Source of the DNA: Steinernema hermaphroditum
Lineage: Eukaryota > Nematoda > Chromadorea > Rhabditida > Steinernematidae
DNA: 64,000 nucleotides
Direction of reading: 5' to 3'
Assembly: GCA_030435675.1 (NCBI GenBank)
Contig: CM059624.1
Span: forward strand, 9,820,769 to 9,884,768
Part shown: positions 22,438 to 34,774 of the stretch, one piece after another
How the letters are laid out: each line of letters opens with the position of its first letter
How positions within the stretch are numbered: position 1 is the stretch's first letter
The notes under the pieces: model-generated
Told to the model about the DNA's origin: nothing
The model's database searches: none
What the model saw: only the letters and a program-made list of their open reading frames with translations
Made by a program: the position numbers and the translations under genes

Positions 22438-25400
22438 TTCCTCTGAAAATCCGAAGGTTATTTATCTGAAAACGCGGAAATAAAAATCGAAATTCGCGGA
22501 GAGAAGTGTTGCGAAAGGCGCCTGAAAATCGAACGCGACGAAAGACGTTGTCTGCACTGGAAGGGAACGCGAAACGGAACGACGGAGGCTGTTTACGATG
22601 AGTGGGGCGAGAGAGCAATCTACGTCCAAACGCGTTTGTCGATATAGTGAGCACTTCCGGAAGAAGAAGGAGAAGAACTGATGGAAGTTAAATATGTTAG
22701 GTAGAATATACTTAAAACAAATGATGCAAGCATGAAGTCACAAATGGGAGCGCGGATATTGACAGATATAAATGATGAAGAAGAACTGGTGGAAGGAGGG
22801 TTCTTCAGCAGATGTTCCGCGATGAGGGCTAAATACAAGATACGGTAAAGTTTTGTCAAACCAAAAATTGACGTTCACGTGCACGAATTAAGACAACTTT
22901 TGCCGGACCGTGTATGTTTGGTATATCTGCGTAAAATAATAGCGCGATAAGCGATAAGCAATGCAAACTCAGGCAGTTAAAAAGAGAAAAAAGAAGCATT
23001 TTCCCTGACATTTTAAACTAAAGATAATTTTGATGGCCCTTCATGGAAAACCTTCGTCCACCAGAATTCAGGGCTGGAAGGTAGTTGGCAGAGAAAGATT
23101 TCCGACGAAATGAGGAATTTTTGATTCCTGCTTTCCTGGCCACGTTCAATCCGGGTGACTTTTGAAGTCCGAATCAGGCAAATCAGAAAAATCGAAGCAA
23201 TCAATTCGTGCTTATCCATCTTGATCCATCATTAGCACAAACCACTCAAAGACTGTTCTAAGAACTCTAGCTCTAGCTATATAAGTACTAAGTGATGTTG
23301 CCAAGGAAGAATATTCCACATCTGAACTTTATAAACGTACTTCCAGAAAATATATTCCCATATTTCATTCTGTGTTTCCGTTTGACCTGATTTGGGTTTA
23401 CCGGTGTCGCTGTTACTCGAATGGAACAGGAGGTGCTCAGGTTGATCTATTTCAGGTGTACCTTTACTCAGCTACTGGGCCTATATGTTCTGAGATAATG
23501 AGGATCACAGCGCTATTAAGGACGTCGCATTCTAAGCATGTCTTCTGTTGGCTTCTTTTGGAAGCAATTTTTGCTTATTTGACCTGACTTTGACTAATAA
23601 GCGTGCGCTGGTCATCTATCATAGAATATAATACCTAGGAAGGCTAATAGAGTATTGAGAGTGCCGAATGTTAATGGAGTTTGTCATGGACCATGAAGAT
23701 TGGACAGGTATGCCAATCTACGTTTCTGTAATTCTGACACAACCCCATATATCGCCCCTTTTTTTCACCTCATGGACAAGTTCTAATTCCATTCTCAACT
23801 TTAGGTATCTCCACCCTCACTCCTGGATTCGAGGAACCCCCTTCACCCACTCAGTACTCCTGCCTGTCGATCACCTCGTTCTCGACGTTCCCACGCCCTG
23901 AACCCTTCTCCGAATCTGCCACGAAACATAGCGTCGATTCCACCTTTTCTGTCGAGCGTGGGCGATTCGAATAACAATTTGCGCAAACAACGCTACCGTA
24001 CGCCTTGCGCTGCCTCCAAACATTTGCCGCAAATGAATAATTCAGCGTTGGCATTCAAGCGCACAACAAACGGTAAACACTCGAAGCTGAAAGACAAAGT
24101 TTAAATCGGGCAAAACAAAGATTTAATTAACGCATGTGACATTTGGCTGTGTTCGTAGATCCTGGTGCTGGTTCCTGGAAGCGCTTGCCAGGGGACGATC
24201 GAAATAGATCAGATGACGTCTACGGAACCAAACTAAACCCGGCGCCCCTCAGAGGGAAATGACTCATTCGGAGGAATGACTAACAGGTCCACCATGGACC
24301 TGGTGGTGCACCTCTTGACTGAACTTCCAAAGTTCATTCTGTAATAAGATTCATTCGAGGCTTTCTTTTCTACTTTCACACGCTTCCTCGGATCGCAGTG
24401 GCCGATCAGGACTTCAGAGGTCAAACGTCAGAATGGGAAAGGTGCGTGCGGACGGCAGACGGGGGTGATGGTTGCGCTTAATTATTCAAAGAGACCAGCG
24501 TCACCAGATTGCGCTTGGGTGCTTTCGTCACGTAAGTAGAGAAGTTCAATGGATCTTATTGATCCGAGAAGGAATCGAGGAGATGTTCGCAGGTCGAAAT
24601 GCAAAAGGAGATGAAATGGAATACGGTGTACGGACATAGAAGACAAACAGCAAGTATATGTATACGGTATCTACGAAGTGACAACACGACACGTGTCTCA
24701 CTTGTTCTGCGTTAGAATTGCTTCCATGTAACCTTCGTCGTTTATGAATATTCATGACGATTAGATATAAAAAAAAACTTCGCTAATAGCTGTTTTGGAT
24801 TGGCTCCATTGGACATCTTAGAATGAACGATACGGTCAAATTACGGGCTTTCGGAGAGGCTAAGAGCTGATTCCGGTAGAGCCGCACGCAAAATAAGAAG
24901 GCCATTATAGCGTACACGCTCAAGCGTAAATTTCAGCTCCGACATCATTAGTGAACCCTATGAATCAAAGGCTTACCCTTTTTTAGGAAAATAAGCATTT
25001 CGGATGATCGGTCGAAATCTCTGAGGAAATGCTTGAAAGCAGTGGCTCGTATAGATTGGCTGATGTAGGATGTAGGGTCGTGTGGGGTGGTTGAAACGGT
25101 CTGTGCCTGTACATGCACATGCACATGCATAAAATGAAACGAAGGTCGGAAGTGTTCTCAAAAAAATGAATTCCATGCATTCTTTGGAAGTCCACTGCTT
25201 CCAGTCTTCCTGTGATCTTCTTTAGTCTGAGCGGTCCTTTATCTCGTGGGTCTAGAATCTCTCGATTGCGTGAAAAAAAAACGAAGCCTCTTCAGAGGGC
25301 TCTCTCTTCAGAACAATGCTTTGCGAATGTTTCGTGGAGAAGAGTGCAGAGCGTGGGAACGTCAGGAACGAGTGAATGCGAACAACATGAATCCTGGGTA

Positions 25401-26501
25401 TGTTAGGAATTTTGGGAATCGGCGTTTTCTTATGAAATGAAATGATTCAATCTCATTAAGTCCAAGAACAGTCTATTCTTCTCCTACAAAAATGATTTCA
25501 ATGCTTAAGCTTGATGGCTTTTATGTAGTTCATCTTTCAGGAGAAATTTTCTGTAGTCCAAGAGAGGCAAAAAGATCACTTTTTATCACAGTTTTCGTGT
25601 TTCAGATCGAATCTATTATAACCAAAATCTCTACTAAAGTCGTTTCCGGGATGTCCACACACTATTAGTGCGTCTCATAACACAAGGCGAACACTCTCTA
25701 TGTATTGCTTCTGTGTTGCCTTTTTAGGAAGTGAAGGAAATTCGTCAAACGAATTATCCGCTTTCCTGTTTGCCTCGACCGACCAAAGACTTGTGATCAC
25801 CTAATGCTATTAAGCCCTCACGCATATACACAATCAGTTAGAGAAGTGAGTTACCCATGTGGGCCACGAGCGTCACAAATTTGAGTAACTTAATTGTGCC
25901 GGAAAACAGCCTCCACTGACGTTTCCTCTTAGTCACCACCAATTACTGAAAAGAAATTATACGTGGATCTGCAGAGTTGCAACACAAAATGGCGTTATAG
26001 AGGTCATCTGTGGCAACATCGATGGCACTCCTAGGCATCTTCAGATCGACGGAATCAGAGCCGACCGCGTCAAATGAGGCGAAAACGATAGAATCCTGTG
26101 GGAATGGTGTTTTGCAATTTGACGTCGATTATTCAATTGTTTCCTAATTGCCGTGTTATGTTCATAAATTTGTGCCTGCTACACACCTCCAGAGGATTTA
26201 AGTGGCTGTTTTGTAGCGACAGATCAACGTTCAGCGTGTAGTTAGGTCGGTTCCATTGCATATTTTACCGATGATTTGAAAATTTGGAAAACCTCTCTAT
26301 TCGTATTGCACACTGCTTGTGGATAGCACGCTGCTACCGTATAAACCGCCAATCCGAAGCGGTACTAAAATGGTGAGCTCCCATCGAAGAGAAAAATCAG
26401 GCGAGAGGTCACTGACAACGAAGGTCCTCCAAGTGATAAACATCAATTTGATTGAAACTCTGCGCACTTGTAGAACTTCAGACGTCATCGGACCCTTAGT
26501 T
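22438..26501. other. Gene-poor region
   Basis: No supportable gene. A minus-strand frame starting at 23219 (ATG) opens with a hydrophobic segment (MDKHELIASIFLICLIRTSK) that could be a signal peptide, but it ends after 68 residues without a recognisable domain or poly(A) signal. The rest is moderately AT-rich with no exon chain. TACCGTA/TACGGTA words occur near 22843, 23993 and 24663. Confidence 0.4.
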
Positions 26502-26705
26502 TTAAGACATATCCAAAAGGAGGAAATCTCCTTTCTCACCGACGAGTTGACCGTTTCTCATCGGTGGTTCGGTTCCCAAAGCTGTAAGCGTTGCTTTCTT
26601 TGGAGCGTATGTTTTCTTGGTGGGTGGTCTGGCCACGATCCGATTACCAGACCCAGTGAGGACCTTCACTTGGGGACCTTCCTTGTCAGAAGGAGCTATA
26701 TCCAT
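26502..26705 (-). CDS. Small uncharacterised protein, 67 residues
   Basis: The ATG lies two bases after CCTTTTTAG on the minus strand, the same arrangement of acceptor and start seen at well-supported genes here. The frame encodes a hydrophilic, Lys/Pro-rich protein with GSGNRIVARPPTKK, YAPKKATL, GTEPPMRNG and a C-terminus FLLLDMS. Codon choice looks protein-like and there is no signal peptide or membrane segment. I recognise no family. There is no clear AATAAA after the stop, so further exons or a chance frame remain possible. Confidence 0.4.
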   Translation of the reverse strand: MDIAPSDKEGPQVKVLTGSGNRIVARPPTKKTYAPKKATLTALGTEPPMRNGQLVGEKGDFLLLDMS

Positions 26706-29700
26706 TACTAAAAAGGACACAAATGCTCGTGGTTGATGGTTGTTTTATGGGTTTCTTTAGGACAACTATGTAGTACTTAAGTGGTTCTAATGGATCATGA
26801 CTTTTCTTATTCGAGCAAACTATTTTATAACACTGATTTTTTTTGTAGATGTGATACAGTAATACATTTGGCTTTGGTTCGATTTAGCTCCAATTGAAAC
26901 GCCTAGGCTTCACCTATTCATGTGTACGGTTAGGGTACCGTGGGCCTCCCGTAGCCAATCTTTGCCACTGTCGATGACTATTTGTTTGCTTCGCACTATC
27001 GTATTCTCCATCTTATGATCGTTGTTGCACCGTTGAACCTCAACTACTTGGTCATTCCGCCGTAATCCTCGGCGACCTCATTAGCATGCAAATCCATTTT
27101 CGCGCCACTCTAGACGTCGTCTCTATTTTCGTCGCGATCTCGGGTTCGGGGTTCAAGGTCTGCGAACACCAACTGGATTTGCGCTGAGTCAACGAATTCG
27201 AAATTCAAACAAAAACAAACAACCAATTTTGTTATGGCGGAGCGCCCAACTTCAGGTTCACACGGATGTGTGTAGATTTTCGATCGGCTAAAAGAGACGT
27301 TGCCACAAGCGTATTTTTGAACGATTTGTGCAGATACAACCTGCATGCATAGTTTAATGTCGTGACGCAACAAAAAACGAATCTATTTTGACGTTTCGCT
27401 TTCAGCTACGCAAATTGTATCCAAACAGGTAGAAGCAGCCTACTTCGAAGACGTCACAGCAGAAAGAGTCTTGCTGCAGTTCCCTAAATTATTCAATTCC
27501 CATAGAATTCTGATCTCATCAGTTTGTTATGCACTTCTATTGTTTTCCTACTTGATAGGCAAAAATAGGCATGCACCGAGCAAAAGCGTTTGTGTATCCA
27601 AAACCGGCGCTTCGATACTATTCAGACTTTACCTGAAATTTCAAAGAAAAACACTTTTGTAGGATTTAGCTTTTTCGTAGAGGAAGAAGAGTCTAGAGCC
27701 CTTTCTCGGGGAACATTTCCGATGAGTACCGGAAACCTGGTTAGATTGGCTATGGCCACTTAGCGATGCACACGACAGAACATGAGTTTTATAGTTACAA
27801 AAGGGACATTCCATATGACAAGCGAAGAACAGACGGATTGCATCGGCGTCGTATCTGGGATCTCGAAAGGCTAAGTGTTATTTGCACGATAGCTAGCCGT
27901 ACTTTGTAGGGTATCTGAAATTGAAGGACAACACCTTGCGACGCCGAACTCTTACGTAGTAGATTAATGGAAAGCTCTCCATCTTCCACTCTGTCCAACA
28001 TCTCTTCTTTGGAAAGATTTCCTCGTTTTTTGCACTTCTCTATCTTTCGCAGAAGTGTCCTTCCGATGCAAATCATGTGCAAGAGGCACCTCCGACCTCC
28101 TAAACTCGGAGATCGACTCATCACCATCGTCATTTCCTCCTGAGGAGTTCGTTTCAAATTCGTTTTCCCGATTTCGGCGTCTCCGTTCTGACCTTTGGCG
28201 GCGGATTCCCCGAACGGAGTAATCCAATTACTCCCTCTTCTTGCAAAATGAGTTCTATGCGTGCACGCGGAGATGTTTCTTCCAAATCCCTTAATTCTCC
28301 GCCACCGTCGTTGTTTTGCGCCGTTCTTTGGTGGAGAGAAGGCGACGGCGCCGTCGAAGACAAACAAACGAACAGAAATAGAAGTCGAGTTCGCTGTTTA
28401 CACCCCGGCTACCGTAACCGGGCCGGGGCTGCAGTTCACGTGCCGGCTTTTCCAGAAGGCGGAAGGCAGCTCATAAATAAAGAAACATTCAGGATAATTG
28501 GATGTTTTGCAGTACGGTGGCGTGCCGCTTCCCTGGATACATACGGTAGCACTTGTTGTTTCCTGAGGCCTCTGATATTCGCCCTCTTCTCCTCGTAGAA
28601 AACAGAGCGAAATCGGGTTCGATTCGAAAGGTTCCACATGAATAAAATATCGGCTGTGCTGAACTTTCTTAATTAATAGGAAACAAAGCGACCGTGGAGT
28701 TGTTCTAAAAATAGCGCCAGACGGCCAGACCGAGAGAAGGGCAAAAGGCGGTCAGGCAAAGAGCATTTGCAGGGAGCAGCAGGTTGAGGACCACTGTAGT
28801 CTTGTAGTGCTCAGTGGACACCTTGTTTTCATATTGAATCGATTCTGGAAGCAGGAGACGAAGGCGATCGAGCAGAAATGTCTCCTAGCGGTAGGCAATT
28901 TCCTTGTTTATCTCCTGAATCACAATACAAGAAGGCAAAATCAATTGAGAGCCAAAAACAGCTGAAACAGATCGCATTGACAAAAATATTTTAGTTTTTA
29001 GGACTCACATCTTGAGTCAGAAGCGCTTCATCAATAATTCAAGGATTCGCTCAGTTGTTTTTAAAATAAAACTTTCTTGGAAACGTTTCATAACTTCAAA
29101 TGTAAACAAACAACCTGAACGGGCGATGTTTGCCTTAGAACAATCCAAAAAAGTGATCATCTCGTGAACAGAGTAAAACTACAGTAGGGTAGCGTAGCCT
29201 AGATGACAATCTCGCTGAGCATCTTCTTGGACTTCCTGTTTTCTGTTTTGTTTCTTGACTCCTACTTGCGAGAAACAACGGTAGCGTCGATTTGGTGCAC
29301 TTTCTCGGCCTCGGTTCCTGGTGGGGGAGAGCGCCGTAATTGTCGTCTCTCTATTTTTGTTTCCTGTTTACAAAACGGATCTTCATTAACTTAATAAGAA
29401 GCCGTGATTTTTGTTCTCCGCACCATATTCTCGGAAAGCATCTGCTTGTCTTCTTCGTCGGTTGCTTTCATTTTCGCCATTTGTTACGTTGAGACGCGTA
29501 GTCCCCCACATCATCTTGTTGATAAAACGAAAAACACTATTAATTATGCGTTTCTATTCTACTTTGTCTTTTTCCGCTGTGGTAGGGCCTCTGGCCGTTC
29601 ACGTGACAAAAGTCCGCTTTTCTCTGATCCCGAGGAGGTCGCGCTTTTTCGAGCTGTGATACCCACAAGAGCGCCTGCAAAGGGTGACATTTCGGCAGCT

Positions 29701-32542
29701 TAGAGGGCCCTGGCCAAGCTCATTAAAAGTACATGGATGTTGTGGTCAACAACTTCTGCAAAAACTCATCAAATACCCTAAAAAGCTTCCTTGCAGCCCT
29801 GTCCATTTTGACTGCCATCTTCAGGGAGCCCGCCTAGTCGTGCTAGGAACTTCTCCTTGTTCTATGATCTTCATTTTTGACTTGATATATCTGCCTGAAT
29901 TCCCCTAATAAGTGCGCAAACAATACGTCACAATTATTCTGGCAATTGCAAAACAATTGCAACAGCGTCTTCTAATTAGCGCTCCACAAACAAGCCTGAC
30001 GTCTTTCGGCAGAAAACAAACAACTTTGGGTGAGTCTCTGATCTCGAAGAAATCTTATTTTAATTGAGAAAGATCTCAAGAAGAAAATGAGACTACTTCT
30101 TTCAGCGGTCTTTCATCTAACTGAAGGCTTACGGTAGTATCCTTTTCCGGACCATTTTCTCTTCTTCTGGCGGTTTATAAGGCGTCAGATCTGGTGCCCA
30201 TATTCTGAGGTCTACTGTATTTGTCCATCCATTCATCTGTCTAATTATAACCTCCAAGTCGAACTTCCAGCACACTCATTTTCCATCAAAAATTCGCGCC
30301 GAATCTGTGCACTTTTGTGGATTCCGGAGTTTCAAGCGATTCGCGCAGGTGCTGAGACGGGAGACGTGACGAACGGAATGAAACGTTTCGCGTTCCCTGA
30401 ATCAGAAATGCCCTTTTTGTGATTTGCATGAGGGGGACGCCTCGACACCTACAGACGGGCGATCCCAGGAACGTCGCTGTTTTCGACGAGGCGACGTGGG
30501 TTCCGATCTCGCAGCTGGCTTACCTCGAAATCGCTTACTAACCAAAACAGAGATAGTCTAAAGATCGAAGATATGAAAGAAGAAGTAAGAAGAAGCCCTA
30601 ATGGAATGGTTATTATTAGAAGCAGATCACGAAGACAATGGCCTCACTATAGCTGTTCGTTACGTAGCAGTTCAGGTCTTTGTTTGGAAAAATTAATTAT
30701 TTACATGAAGGAGTATTATGCAAACATTTCGACCGTTGTCGTTGTCCACTGTCGCAGAATTCCTTTTTCTGTACGCATAACCACGATCAGGAATTTTGTC
30801 CCCATCCTCAAGTCACAATTTCGCCATATCTCTATAATCGTTTTGATATTATGAAAAGAGGCATAATGAAAAGAGAAGCTACAGAGACAATAGCCAATTA
30901 GGTCGCTTTCTACGTAGCTGGAAGCAGTCCATTTCTTCCACAAATAGAATCCTTTGTTTGGAAAAGTGAATTACTTTTGTGATAGAATATTATAATGGGA
31001 AATGAAGCTTCTAGGGAACTCTGTTGCCCACTGGAGTCGAATCTAGTTCCCTGCTGACCACCAAAACTTCTGTCCTATCGTGAATGTAGCTAGGTCAAAA
31101 GAACATAAAAGCGGCTTTCATGCCATATTTGAACCACGTCGGCGTGAGAATGTCCCACTCATCGAATGTTTCGATGATAAGGGCTTTGTCCTTTTGTGGC
31201 TGCTTCTTATGAAGCGAGCATGAAGGCACCTCAACGAGTTAGAAAAACACTTACTGGCATCATATGGTCCGCCGAGCTCGTTCTTCCACTGGTTAAGGAG
31301 ATACTGACCGCTGCTAACAAGAAATCATCATCGTCACTTTTAAAATGTAGGGAGGCTTTCAGCTTTTTTCCTTATTTTCCCTCCACATTTTTCATTATAT
31401 TCACCAATCTGTTTGGAGTTTTGCATTCGAAAAGCATTACAGTTCATTACAGTACCACCGCCTACCGTCATCATAGGCAGCATGTCTCTCATTCAACTGA
31501 TTCTTATCACAAGCAGTCACTTGTTCCATTTCAGGCTACTTTATTTTTGGATGAGAATGTTTAGAAAACTCAGGCAGGGAAGCTCTAGAGCGCGCGTTTT
31601 TTCGGGAATTAATCTATCGCTGATCTACTGTAAGGTTTGGTTCATGTGGATCTAATTGTGCGTAATATTGGTCGAAGACACGCCGGGGTTCACCTGTGAA
31701 CATAGACGTCCTCGGCTACGTTTTTGCAACCCTGATCTCAGTGTGTCTCCACGAGAAGTACACCTCTAACGAATTGTGATCTCCGCGAAAGTACGCGGAA
31801 GCGTGCCTGCATCCCCTAGTCCAATTCAGCGAACGCCGTAATTAGCCGCTTGACTCCAAATCCGTCGCCTCCTCTCCCGTTGGTCTTCGCGATCCCCTTT
31901 GGCCTCTTCTCCTCATCGGAGGCGTGAATAATCAAGTAGGTGACATTTATGTCCCTCCGGCGAATCGTCTCGCGCTGCGCACAGACCGAATCATGACATC
32001 ACGGCCTTCAGAATCGCCGTTCGGGCCTTCTGACTTCTTCGGAAGGCGGTCCATCGGTGAACCGCCTACGAGGACGTCGACGAAATGCCTTTTGACGTCG
32101 TGGCAGCTCTTAACCGGCAGGTGGTCACTCCTTTTCACCTGTCCATCACCCTTTAGCCCCAGCGCTCCTTCTTCGCGCCTCAGTCGCCGCATCCGCGCCT
32201 CTCCCGAGGTCCGCTCCTCTCCGGAGTATTCCTTGGACTCGGGCCTCCCCCTGACCACTTCCCTGGAAAACACCAATTATTCCAATTTTTCTTGCTACTC
32301 TCTTTCAAAAGTCGCTTCTCAGAGCTTTTCTTCGAGGTAATCTCCCGAAAACCAGCCCCTTATGCGTGTTGAGCCCAATTGAGCCCGGGGGCACCAAACG
32401 GTACTATAGGGCACAAAAAGGTACGGTAGCCTCTGCGTGAAAAGATCATCCCAGAGCGTGCCAGCCTGCTTTTCCATTTGCTTTCGTGGTGCGCAGATGT
32501 TTCACGGAGTAACCACGTGACCGCTTGCAGCACCCTAGAAGG
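26706..32542. other. Gene-poor region upstream of the neurotrophin-like gene
   Basis: No supportable gene over 5.8 kb. ORFs of up to 190 codons near 27.8-28.6 kb and 31.9-32.3 kb lie in locally GC-rich DNA and have no splice context or family resemblance. A pair of diverged direct repeats occurs at about 30631-30719 and 30882-30993. A B-box-like word GGTTCGATTC near 28616 lacks an A-box. The last few hundred bases may be promoter of the gene at 32543. Confidence 0.4.
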
Positions 32543-33615
32543 ATGCGATCTTCAGTGACGGTCTCCCTCAGCGCGACTCTCCTCTGCTGGCTCACCCAAA
32601 TCCTCTCCCTCACCTCGCCCGCCAAAGGACTCTACGGTAAACGGCCAGCACAACCTTTGTATACCGTAACCGCCTCTGTTCAGTGTTGACCAGGTTGGAG
32701 AACAACGTTCTCGACACGAGGCCTTCAAACTTCTTCGTCAGCGAAGGCGATCGGCTACCCCCACCCATCGATCAGGTGAGTGTCCACTTCTTCCTGAACA
32801 CCACTATACCGGGCGAATTGCAGAAAGATGAAGCCGACCCCTTCGAGACTCCCGAGAAGCGAAGCGCCAGCGCCATGAAGCCCCTTCCGGCCCACGAGCA
32901 CGTTTGCAACACGAAAATCCTCCGAAACTACCAGCCCACCCACGGCCACGGTAAGTGTGCATCCCTAGCCCACGTCTGTGCCCAAATTGGCCACTTTCTC
33001 GGAAAAGGCTGTTTAACACGCAGAAGAGTAGTGTCCTTTCACGTTGACTCAACTGCAGGGGCGAAAGTTTCAACGACCTTTTTGTTCCAAAATTATCTCT
33101 TCCGCTCGAGTTGCTTTCGGCGCTTCCGTAGGGACGACATCAAAGAACGAAACACACGAGAGGCCAGGCCAGGCAATAATCGAACTTTCCCCTACACGTG
33201 CAGGCCCCGATCTAGGTCTTCTGCTACGTCATGACTCTCTTTTAGAGCAAGACGGCTCCAAAGTGGAGATACAGCAAGATGCGCAGAGATCCTTCAGCGC
33301 CACCTTTGTCGAGTGCGAAAACAACGAACGGAGCGAATGTCACGGCATCGACAGCATGCTGTAAGTACACAACCTTCCAAAAAAAGAACCGCTCCACCTG
33401 CCGTTCGGGATACCGTATCCCCGGTGCGGCAACAAACCACAGAGAGAACTCACCGCCGTGGTTTCAGATTCACTTCCGAGTGCGTCACACTCTACGAGTT
33501 CCGACAAGCCGGAGTCCGACCCGCCGGCAGCAGCGCTCCATTCGCACTGGGACTCGTCAAAGTCCCAATTACCTGTCAGTGCCGACTGCGCAGGAAAATG
33601 ATGGGCGCTCGGTAG
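32543..33615 (+). CDS. Neurotrophin-like (NGF-family) secreted cystine-knot protein
   Basis: Exons 32543-32636, 32684-32775, 32824-32950, 33246-33360 and 33468-33615 close in phase to 191 residues. Residues 1-29 are a signal peptide, about 30-75 a short pro-region, and Lys74-Arg75 a furin-type dibasic site. The mature part would be 116 residues, close to the ~118 of vertebrate neurotrophins,and its first Cys is 15 residues after the cleavage site, as in NGF. Six Cys (90, 128, 136, 148, 179, 181) follow the neurotrophin order, including CHGIDSMLFTSEC (compare the family's CRGID block with 11 residues between Cys) and the final CQC pair (family CVC) followed by RLRRK. Such proteins are secreted dimeric ligands for Trk or p75-type receptors. 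A probable acceptor GCTTGCAG lies 12 bases before the ATG. The second intron (48 nt) is in frame and open. Confidence 0.82.
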
Positions 33616-34774
33616 ATCGACACAACTAGGCTTAGATTCCGTATTCATGTGATCTCGTTCGATCTCCGTCCAGTCCTTTCCTGCGCTCTCTCATCGCAAC
33701 ACCTTCCTTCTGTGATCGTTCAGCATTCCATTAATTATTAAGACGTTGCATAAAGTTGTTCAAATCTAAAGTGACTCAATCAAACGTGCAGATTGGGGAG
33801 AGCCGCGTCACAACCAACTCGATTAGCCATAACACATGCCCAGGACGTCAAAGCTGAATGATCGAAGTGCGATTGGAATTGTTAATGAAAGTTTGTGACG
33901 TGCAAAGGTTAGAAAAAAAAAGAAAAGTAAACACATCTGGAATAAGTGCACAGATATGCGAGAATAGAAAAAGTACAGGAAAGAACGCGTGAAGAAGGAG
34001 AAGCAAATAGGTAAAGCGCCCTGTTCCACGCCGGCCTACTGTAGAGCTCTGTTCCCCACGCTCTAAGTTCTACGGCTGTCAGAAAACAAGCTTCCAAACA
34101 ATGAAGCTTACGGTAACAGACCCCAAACAGACCGTGACCTCAACCACTCCACTCGTTACGCAACACATCGTTTTCTCATATTCCACATGTCTTGTCACTC
34201 GGGGATAAGTGTCCAAAATGAAGTGCAAAGGGGCTCCGCTCTGCATCGCCTTTCCCAGCTTACGTGCCACAAACAGCGCTCACACCTTACGTGTTCTCCG
34301 CGCCCTTCCCAGGCAACATCCAAAATTCTGTCGTGTTGCTTTTGGCCGAAAGTCGTAATCCTTTCGCACCTGTTGCGCACCGTGCAGATCTGACCAGAAG
34401 ATAAGCGCGGTAATTGGACATCAGGTGGCGTCGCGGCACTCCAAAGAAGCGATTAACTTGTCGACCATAAATTGGGTCATCAAAGTCCAACAATGTCTCC
34501 TCCCGGTCAGTCTCCTTCTGTAGAGAGACTGTCTGTCCGTCGCTTCACGTCTACTGGACGAATCGCTTCGGGAGCCCGCATCGCGCGAACTGCAGAAAAA
34601 TTCGAATTTCGCATTTTCGCAATATTTCTCGCTCCTTCTCGATCTCGCCATCTGCTGCTTCCTATTCCGGCTTTCTTTGTTCTCCCCTTGCAGAAGCACA
34701 AGTGTCCTCTTTTCGCGACTAACACTATCTCGACCACATTGAGCTGTTGCTTATGTTCGTCTTCTTTTCAGGTG
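33616..34774. other. Intergenic region
   Basis: No gene is supported between the neurotrophin-like gene and the ndc-1 start. ORFs antisense to each other near 34.1-34.7 kb have no features of real genes. No clear AATAAA follows the stop at 33615 within the first 150 bases. The acceptor TCTTTTCAG at 34763-34771 belongs to the next gene. Confidence 0.4.

Noticed and set aside
28610..28630. Possible tRNA gene (B-box GGTTCGATTC)
   Set aside because: No A-box at the right distance and no cloverleaf.
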